Shown here piece after piece: positions 8,548 to 14,449 of a DNA stretch of 14,449 bases. Numbering within the stretch: the stretch's first letter is position 1; every line of letters starts with the position of its first letter. Source of the stretch: Oehlia diaphana (lineage: Eukaryota > Glomeromycota > Glomeromycetes > Glomerales > Glomeraceae); the NCBI GenBank assembly GCA_003833135.1, contig QZLH01001716.1:1-14449 (forward strand), written 5' to 3'. A model generated the notes under the pieces. It was not told the DNA's origin. It worked only from the letters and a program-made list of their open reading frames with translations, and ran no database searches. Made by a program: the position numbers and the translations under genes.

Positions 8548-8800
8548 AGGTATTAAACAAATGCTTTGTTTAAAACATTATTACTCCTACAATGACAGCC
8601 TAAAATTATTGCAATTTGATAAGATTTTATAAAAAACGAGAAAAAACCAATGTTTGATCCGATTTTTTATTACTACAATACTACATAACAAAATATATCG
8701 AATTTTACACCAATGTTAAAGGTTACCTATAAAGGAAAAAATCGGATAATCTGAATGTATCACAAATATGTATTATAGATTATCAAAAAATTTTTCATTT

Positions 8801-8812
8801 TTAACGCGTTAA
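8801..8812. promoter_or_regulatory. TTAACGCGTTAA palindrome upstream of the stomatin-like gene
   Basis: A perfect 12-bp palindrome lies 28 bp before the ATG at 8841. Its centre ACGCGT is the core bound by fungal MBF/SBF-type (MluI cell-cycle box) factors in yeasts. In this AT-rich upstream region CG dinucleotides are rare, which makes it stand out. A role in transcription is inference only. Confidence 0.35.
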
Positions 8813-8840
8813 GTTTTAATAATAATTTTTTAAATTAGTA

Positions 8841-10634
8841 ATGGCTTCAAGTAGAAGTTCTCGTTTACTAACCTTGGTGACATCTAATCAAAATACTTTA
8901 CTGTCAAGATATGCAAGAAGAAATGCACTTTTGGTTTGCAACTATTGAACCTTTCTGTCATTTACGTTATACGATAAGTTAATCGGGATTATACTTTTTT
9001 TTTGTTTAGTCAACATCACGATTTATCAATTTGAATCAAAAAGCTTTTAATTCATATTTAAACTCTCCCGAAGAGTTTGCAGCATTTTCTTCACCGCCGG
9101 CCGAATTTCGTAATCGCGCAAGGTTGCCGAGAAATACGGTCTGTAAATTATATCGTAATTTTATAAAATTTATAGGTTTAATCGTTAATACAGGGACTTT
9201 GTTATTAGATTATAAATTTCGTTCCACAGCAAGAAGCCTGGATTGTAGAACGATTTGGAAAGGTTTTTTTGCATACTGACACTTTATTCCGACTCGATTA
9301 GCACGTTAAATTTAAATTTTATCATCCCTCTTTGTAGTTTGACCGACTTCTACAACCTGGTTTATCAGTTGTGATCCCGTTTTTAGAGCGAATTAAATAT
9401 GTTAAAAGCCTTAAAGAAATTTGTTTAAACATTCCAGCTCAAAGTGCAATTACACAAGGCCAGAATTTATGCTTTTCTTAATTTGATTCTTGTAAATAAA
9501 GTTAATAATAGAATTTCTAATTTAAAAAATGGTTTGCCTAAAATTTTGCAGATAACGTCACTTTAGTTTTGGATGGCGTATTGTATATTAAAGTAGTCGA
9601 CCCATATAAGGTAATTGTTTAATTTTCTATGAAAAGAAAAAAATATAATTTTTTTTTATTTACTTTTTAATCTACGATAGGCCTCTTATGGCGTCGAAGA
9701 TGCCGAATATGCTGTTGCGCAATTAGCTCAAACAACAATGCGTGCTGAAATTGGTCAAATGACATTAGATAGAACCTTAGCGGAGCGTGCACATTTGAAT
9801 GCCAACATTGTTGATGCAATTAACAGTGCTGCGGAAGCGTGGGGAATTCGATGTTTAAGATATGAAATTCGTGAGTCTTATTAATATTTTCATTATCTGT
9901 TGTATTATAATTGTTTGACCTTTTTTTTTTTTTGATAAGGTGATATTCATCCACCAACTAAGGTTGTTGAATCTATGCATCAACAAGTATCTGCTGAACG
10001 ATCCAAAAGAGCATCTATTCTTGAGTCAGAAGGTTTCATGATTATTACATACTAGTTGAATTTGTATACCATATTATGATATTTAGACTTCAATTTCTTA
10101 TTTATTTCAGGTCAAAGACAAGCTGCAATAAACGTTGCTGAAGGAAATAAACAATCTGTTATTTTAGCATCAGAGGCTGAAAAAGCTGAACAAATTAACA
10201 AAGCATCAGGTAGATTGTCACAATTATACAATTATATAATTGCGTAATTTATATATCAATTTTATGTTATTAGGTGAGTCTGAAGCCATTGTTCTTCGTG
10301 CGAGAGCCACGGCTGAAGGAATTATAAAGATTGCTCATGCTATTGAGAATCCTTATGGTAAAGACGCCGTCACACTTACAATTGCTGAGAAATATATGGA
10401 AGCATTTGGAAATCTCGCGAAAGAAGGCAACTCTATTATAGTTCCCGCATCTACTAGTGACGCTGGATCTATGATTGCACAGGTATGTAAGAAAAAGTAT
10501 TTATAAGTTGGTAAATATATTAAATTAATCATTCGAATTTTCAGGCCTTATCCATCTATAATAATGTAAAAAAACAAACAGAAGAACCAAACAAAATTAA
10601 CGACACAAGGGGGCAAGATAATAAAAATATTTAA
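8841..10634 (+). CDS. SLP2: Mitochondrial stomatin-like protein 2 (SPFH/Band 7 family), 10 exons, 378 aa
   Basis: Exons: 8841-8933, 9010-9138, 9209-9262, 9338-9458, 9552-9610, 9681-9870, 9940-10032, 10111-10209, 10274-10482, 10545-10634. They sum to 1137 nt, in frame, stop TAA. The family scaffolds inner-membrane proteases and prohibitins and binds cardiolipin in animals. Residues 1-40 are rich in R, S and L and nearly lack acidic residues, a likely mitochondrial presequence. The SPFH domain runs from about residue 76 ([17 protein letters not shown]) through [29 protein letters not shown] (about 141-159), [12 protein letters not shown] and [10 protein letters not shown] to about 235. An A/E/K-rich helical region follows (about 230-310), then the conserved end [18 protein letters not shown]. 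Length is close to the usual about 350. Introns are GT-AG except the fourth (9459-9551), which appears to be GC-AG. The ATG is the first in frame with the presequence. The only doubtful parts are the start and the last exon, which is poorly conserved. Confidence 0.93.
9459..9551 (+). other. Probable GC-AG intron in the stomatin-like gene
   Basis: Protein conservation requires joining CAA+G (ending 9458) to AT AAC GTC (from 9552), giving [13 protein letters not shown], the expected SPFH sequence. The acceptor TTTTGCAG is normal but the donor reads AAG|GCCAGA. No GT near the exon end keeps the conserved residues and the frame. A T to C error at position +2 is the alternative. Confidence 0.75.
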
Positions 10635-10689
10635 TTAATTTTTCTCTATTAACTAATATAAAAATAATATTTTTCTAATTCTAAAATAA

Positions 10690-12547
10690 TTAAACAATAA
10701 ACGCTTCTTCTACAAAATGTTTTATGATTTCTTTCCCCTTTGTTTGAAGCCGATTTCTCATAACAATGGCCGCATGAGCGTTAAATGCATCAAGAAACAC
10801 GACAATTTTCTCCCACTTTAATTTATTTAAATTTGAAAATGCTTCACATTGAGCTTGACAGACACGAACACAAGGAAATTGTGAAGACGTAGTAAATTCA
10901 GACATCGGTGTAGCATCTTCAAATAGATTTGAATTTGACAGTGATTTTGGTGTTGTAGGCGAACTTGGTGCAAGAAAATTTTTTATATTCATAGCAGTTT
11001 CCACAGCATCTTCTTCTAAGCTTGTAGATCCAACAGTTCCAAAATCATTTGACAAACCGTTATTTGAATTCTTAACCTTCATTGCTAAAATTTTTCGCAC
11101 TCTTCGTCTTGACATTATTCCTTGAAATGTTATAGTACTAAGTACAAGAATAATCCATAAAGGTAAAAGGATAGGAGTAGCTATAACAACCAACATATAA
11201 CGTAAAACTCCTTTGATCGTATTTGTTAACTTTTGATTAAAAGAAATTTTTGGCATATTTTCAAGTTTTGATATTGATTCTATTATATCTTGAAATTTCT
11301 CATTCGTTACACTAAAATTAATAATATAGTTTGAGTAATATAATAACATGAAAATATTAAATAAGGATGATAAAATAATTTACATTTTCAATTCATCAAA
11401 ATTTTCAAATGGATCGATTTCAGTTATCGCAGCCGTCCAAAAAGGAACTGTCCTATCATTTCTGGAGTTTGCATATATTTTTCTATATTTAAACTCAGAA
11501 AGAGCCTTAAAGAAAATTTGATCTTTTCGAAATATAAAAAGAAATATAAATAACTTTGGATGAATTGAATAATAGATATTAAAGATTAATAATTTACCTG
11601 GACGAGACATTGTCAATAAAATCGGTTCATTTCCTTCATATTTATCCACAAATGTAAGTTGTTCTCCTGAAAATTTTTAAATTTAGATTAGATTTAAAAA
11701 AAAATTGTGAAATTAAAATGATGAAACAATGTATATTACCAGTTTGTGATAATAAAGTTGATGATATCCAATTAACAAGTTTTGCTAATGGTTTATTGTC
11801 TTCACGTCGAATACCTAAATGTGGAGTTGCAAATGTTGCGAATAACTACCAATAAATTAAAAGAATTAACTCGAATTAAAATTAGATATAATCGAGAAAT
11901 TTATAAAAAAAAAAAAAGAAAACATGTACAATTGGCTCAATATTTTTAAAAAATCCTTGTTGATAAAGTATTCCAATCGTATATCTTGATATTAAACCAC
12001 CAAGAGAATATCCAATAATACTAAATTTTGTGACTTTATTTGAGGTATTGTCTTGAAGGGATTTAACTTCAGCAAGAATCTATGATTCAGATTATTAAGG
12101 AAACAAAAAAAAAAAGTTTTGATTTTTAAAAATCTCTGATACAATGAATTGTTAGTTTTTTTTTTAAAAAAAAATAAATAAATAAAATTCAACATACTTC
12201 TTCTACAAGTCTATCCCCGCATACGTTTATACCATCATAAGTATATTTTGATGAGTTGCTCTTTGCGTTTAACTAAAGAAAAATTATTGAATATTAAAAA
12301 CATGTCAAACAAGAACTTTTCCAAGAGGGGAAAGAATTGACTTACAATTTGAACATAATCACCATGTTTTGCTTCGAATTGTTCAACAAGATATTGTAAA
12401 TGGCCAGGATTTCCCCATAAACTAAATCAAAAGAAAATTCATCAAATTAATTGAATTGTAAATCGATAAAGGAATTTAATAAAAAGAGTATCATAAATTA
12501 TACCCATGAGAAAATACAACTAGGTGAATATCCTTTGACGAACTCAT
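10690..12547 (-). CDS. DUF676-family alpha/beta-hydrolase lipase with hydrophobic membrane segment, 8 exons, 426 aa
   Basis: Exons on the - strand: 12547-12504, 12421-12346, 12272-12198, 12079-11930, 11845-11740, 11666-11598, 11522-11384, 11311-10690; total 1281 nt, in frame, stop TAA. All seven introns are GT-AG. The ATG at 12547 puts the hydrolase strand HLVVFSHGLWGNPGHL at residues 8-23, typical for the family. TYDGINVCGDRLVEE follows at 51-65, then the nucleophile elbow GYSLGG with Ser90, FATFATPHLGI at 117-127, NDRTVPF with probable catalytic Asp196, and NAHAAIV with probable catalytic His399. Residues 258-282 are hydrophobic with two prolines (266, 270), followed by basic RRRVRK at 288-293, suggesting a membrane or lipid-droplet hairpin; residues about 300-370 are Ser/Thr-rich. 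Yeast relatives (YOR059C/Lpl1, Rog1) act on phospholipids or acylglycerols. Substrate here is not determined. Confidence 0.9.
10696..10701 (+). promoter_or_regulatory. Candidate polyadenylation signal AATAAA for the stomatin-like gene
   Basis: The first AATAAA on the + strand after the stop at 10634 lies inside the last codons of the opposite lipase gene. If used, the stomatin-like mRNA would overlap the lipase coding sequence antisense. Earlier variants (AATATA, AATAAT near 10655-10669) could serve instead. Confidence 0.35.
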
Positions 12548-12728
12548 TTATAAAATTGTATAAAAGTGACCTCTAAGTAATAAAAAGTAAATATAAAGAG
12601 AAAAAGAAAATTTGGTTCATTTTTAAAAATAAAAAATCTTTATAATAATTATTTTATTTCAGTAAAACAAATGCTGCAAGAAAATAAATTTAATTACTAA
12701 TTATGGATAATTTAATTAACATCTATAA

Positions 12729-12736
12729 TTACGTAA
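12729..12736. promoter_or_regulatory. TTACGTAA palindrome (Yap/bZIP-type site)
   Basis: A perfect 8-bp palindrome about 180 bp upstream of the lipase ATG at 12547. TTACGTAA is a known binding site of fungal Yap-type bZIP factors. It sits 72 bp from a second bZIP-type palindrome at 12808. Use in vivo is inference. Confidence 0.35.
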
Positions 12737-12765
12737 GATGTTTAATGGATAATTTGAATTACCCG

Positions 12766-12783
12766 ATTCCCCGTATTCCCCGT
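12766..12783. repeat. Tandem ATTCCCCGT, two copies
   Basis: Two adjacent exact 9-bp copies; on the - strand they read ACGGGGAAT twice, about 220 bp upstream of the lipase start. The CCCCG core is unusual in this AT-rich DNA and lies between two bZIP-type sites, so a regulatory role is possible. Confidence 0.4.
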
Positions 12784-12807
12784 CGGCGGGATAATACCTA
12801 AACAATA

Positions 12808-12815
12808 TGACGTCA
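12808..12815. promoter_or_regulatory. TGACGTCA palindrome (CRE/ATF-type site)
   Basis: A perfect cAMP-response-element palindrome lies about 260 bp upstream of the lipase ATG. Fungal Atf1/CREB-type bZIP proteins bind it. Position and rarity of CG in this DNA favour a real site; no expression evidence is available. Confidence 0.4.
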
Positions 12816-13630
12816 CGAATTATTAAAAGATTGTCAAATTGGGGTAATTTGGAAAATCTCTATAACGCATAATCGCATAATCATAATTTGGAAACAGTTA
12901 GTAACTTTTTGCTTTATAATCAAAGGATTATAACCCTTATGTTCAACATTTTTGTAAGAAGGAATATAACATACTTTTTAGTTTTAGAAAATTCTATCTC
13001 CTAAAAAATCATTTTCTCTGGGGGAAAATATTATTAAATCAATCCGAATTCTGATAAAAACTGATTATAATAGCCAATTAAATACGTATTATAATAGTAA
13101 TTTCAAGGGCTTAGCATTTACATATTATGCAGAATATTTTATCTCATTCATATGAAAAAGATTGAGTATTTGATAATCTGAAATAAAACGATTCATATGT
13201 TCATGTGCAAATTCAATATCTGATGGAAAACTCTCAGTTCAGTTCAGCCGACATTTAATGATCAGCGGCCGATGATCTAGTTCAAATATTAAGTTCCGAA
13301 TTTTTCGGACCGATGGTACGGAATTATTCTTTTTGAGATTAACAAAATGTGAAAGTCTCTTAAAAAAAAGGAGAATCGAAAACTTAATTAATCACAGTGA
13401 TAATGCGTGCTATTTTAACTATATAATAATTTTTTAAAATAAAAAATAATGAATTTTTTCAAAGTTCTGACATTTATTTAAAAAAAGTAGAAATTATATT
13501 TAAAGAGATGAATTACTAAAAAAAAATTAATTATATTATATATAAAAATTTTGTTCTTTGAAAAAAGATTATTTGAAAAATAAAAGGATATGTCACATAA
13601 AATATAAAACTTTATGTTGTAAATTATTAC

Positions 13631-13772
13631 CTTTAAAGTCAGGTAGCAGTCCCTGAAATTCTGGTAATGATTTATCATTTAATTTATTTTCACGAATTAA
13701 AAATTCTACTTAAATATCAAACAATCGCAAAAGTTCTTTATGGCGTAAGATATTCATCACGCGACGTTTCAT
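13631..13772 (-). pseudogene. Broken exon fragment, function unknown
   Basis: Read on the - strand from an ATG at 13772: MKRRVMNILRHKELLRLFDI, an in-frame TAA at 13712-13710, then 26 further codons in the same frame including NKLNDKSLPEFQGLLPDFK. The end, AAAG followed by GTAATA at 13630, looks like a splice donor. Just upstream another frame reads NETSRDEYLTP and stops, suggesting an additional frame change. I do not recognise the family. It is probably a relic of a dispersed gene family; a recent sequencing error at the stop cannot be excluded. Confidence 0.4.
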
Positions 13773-14356
13773 TGATCTTCATCGATAACGTTAATTTACT
13801 TATTATGTTAAATGGATTTATGTGAACCAATCAATGCAACTGTTTTATTCCAAACTTATGTTTTAAATTTTTATATCTTTTATATTAATTAAATTTTTTT
13901 TTTTTTAAAAAAAAGAAACAATTAAAATAATTTTAAAGAATTACTAAAGTTACCAAATTTTTATATTATAATCCATTTAAATGTAAAATGTCTATCCATA
14001 AAGAATTTTCTTGACAATCTATCTGAGGAATCTCTACGTATCTAATTATCTTAATTATCACCTACGAGAAAGTCACCTATTTTCCCGTATTTTAGGCAAA
14101 TAATTTCCAATTTGGATAAAATGTCCGTATTTATATAAATCTAAGTTTACACTTATTTTATGGGTTAAAAATCGCGAGATAATGAATTATAATTATTCAT
14201 TCATTGTAAAAAAAATATCCCGCGAAAATCTTTATTTTAAACATATAAATAGTGAATTTTTAATTTTTAATTTTCTTTCCTTTTTTCTTTTCTTTTTTTA
14301 AAAATGCATTAATTAACCTGATGTAAAAGAAATTAGTTCATTATAAATTTTTCTTA
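13773..14356. other. Gene-free stretch with short coding-like trace
   Basis: No intact gene. A short + strand trace near 14000-14036 (KNFLDNLSEESLRI before a stop) resembles protein but is too short to support. CGCG-containing motifs (TCGCGA near 14171, CCCGCGA near 14219) flank a near-palindromic AATGAATTATAATTATTCATT at about 14181-14201, which could be part of a promoter for a gene beyond the window. Confidence 0.35.
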
Positions 14357-14449
14357 AAAAAAAAAAAAAAAAAAAGGATTTTTTTTTCTTTTTTTTTTTT
14401 TTTCCTTTTTTTTTTTTTTTTCTCCCCCCTTTTTTTTTTTTTTTTTTTT
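14357..14449. repeat. Homopolymer-rich contig end
   Basis: An A run from about 14357 is followed by long T runs broken only by GG, CC and CCCCCC. This has no biological signature I recognise and is best read as low-quality or low-complexity sequence at an assembly edge. Confidence 0.7.

Larger units (their letters stand above)
12548..13630. other. Upstream region of the lipase gene, no gene seen
   Basis: Apart from the regulatory-looking sites listed separately, no intact exon is seen. A 16-bp direct repeat of CGCATAAT (twice) lies at 12866-12881 and a hairpin TCCGAA-TTT-TTCGGA at 13295-13309. The stretch 12750-13320 is less AT-rich than 1-8300, as expected of a gene-flanking region. A 66-codon - strand frame at 13478-13678 starts out of frame with the broken exon below and then runs through its presumed intron, so I do not call it. 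Confidence 0.5.

Noticed and set aside
1..8800. CRISPR array, bacterial operon or phage-like system
   Set aside because: No regularly spaced identical repeats with unique spacers, no bacterial gene organisation; introns show the DNA is eukaryotic.
9031..9279. 82-codon + strand open frame
   Set aside because: Part of it is genuine exons 2 and 3 of the stomatin-like gene, but it reads through an intron and its ATG lies within exon 1-2 context; replaced by the spliced model.
11312..11349. Upstream ATG of the large - strand frame (MLLYYSNYIINFS)
   Set aside because: These codons lie in intron 7 of the lipase; the AG at 11313-11312 joins in frame with the preceding exon.
11992..12195. 67-codon - strand open frame
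   Set aside because: It is in a different frame from the conserved GYSLGG exon and mostly covers intron 3; a shadow of the lipase gene.
13251..13276. GATCAGCGGCCGATGATC near-palindrome
   Set aside because: Only partly symmetric and short; no context that supports a function.
14000..14036. Coding-like KNFLDNLSEESLRI trace
   Set aside because: Too short, stops on both sides, no splice sites; could be chance.

Overview
The window reads as a strongly AT-rich eukaryotic nuclear contig. Short 62-118 bp spliceosomal introns, gene content and a dense load of degenerate inverted-repeat elements suggest a fungus, most likely an arbuscular mycorrhizal (Glomeromycotina, Rhizophagus-like) genome. The gene families are seen in the sequence; the organism is inference. 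The standard genetic code fits both genes.

Layout. Positions 1-8550 hold no intact gene. They are a graveyard of non-autonomous DNA-transposon-like elements (terminal inverted repeats at 1073-2147, 2811-3079, 3317-3461, 3625-3730, 4185-4406, 5958-6203, 7163-7786 and 8385-8547), simple or tandem repeats, and two decayed protein-coding stretches (about 4609-5480 and 7788-8075). Positions 8841-12547 hold the only two intact genes, arranged tail to tail. On the + strand is a 10-exon gene for a 378-residue mitochondrial stomatin-like protein 2 (SPFH/Band 7). On the - strand is an 8-exon gene for a 426-residue DUF676 alpha/beta-hydrolase lipase with a hydrophobic segment. Both gene models were built by hand from GT-AG splice sites and family conservation; one intron of the stomatin gene appears to be GC-AG. 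Their stop codons are only 55 bp apart, so the 3' ends probably overlap. Positions 12548-14449 hold the lipase upstream region with bZIP-type palindromes, a broken exon on the - strand (13631-13772), and end in homopolymer runs that look like a contig edge.

The two genes are not an operon and need not work together. Both belong to membrane-lipid biology: one is a mitochondrial membrane scaffold of a family known to bind cardiolipin, the other a predicted membrane or lipid-droplet phospholipase/lipase. I found no sign of a new defence or biosynthetic system. The items most worth a second look are the telomere-like repeats enclosed by inverted repeats, the nested long-TIR element, the long-TIR element with a less AT-rich core, and the GC-AG intron.
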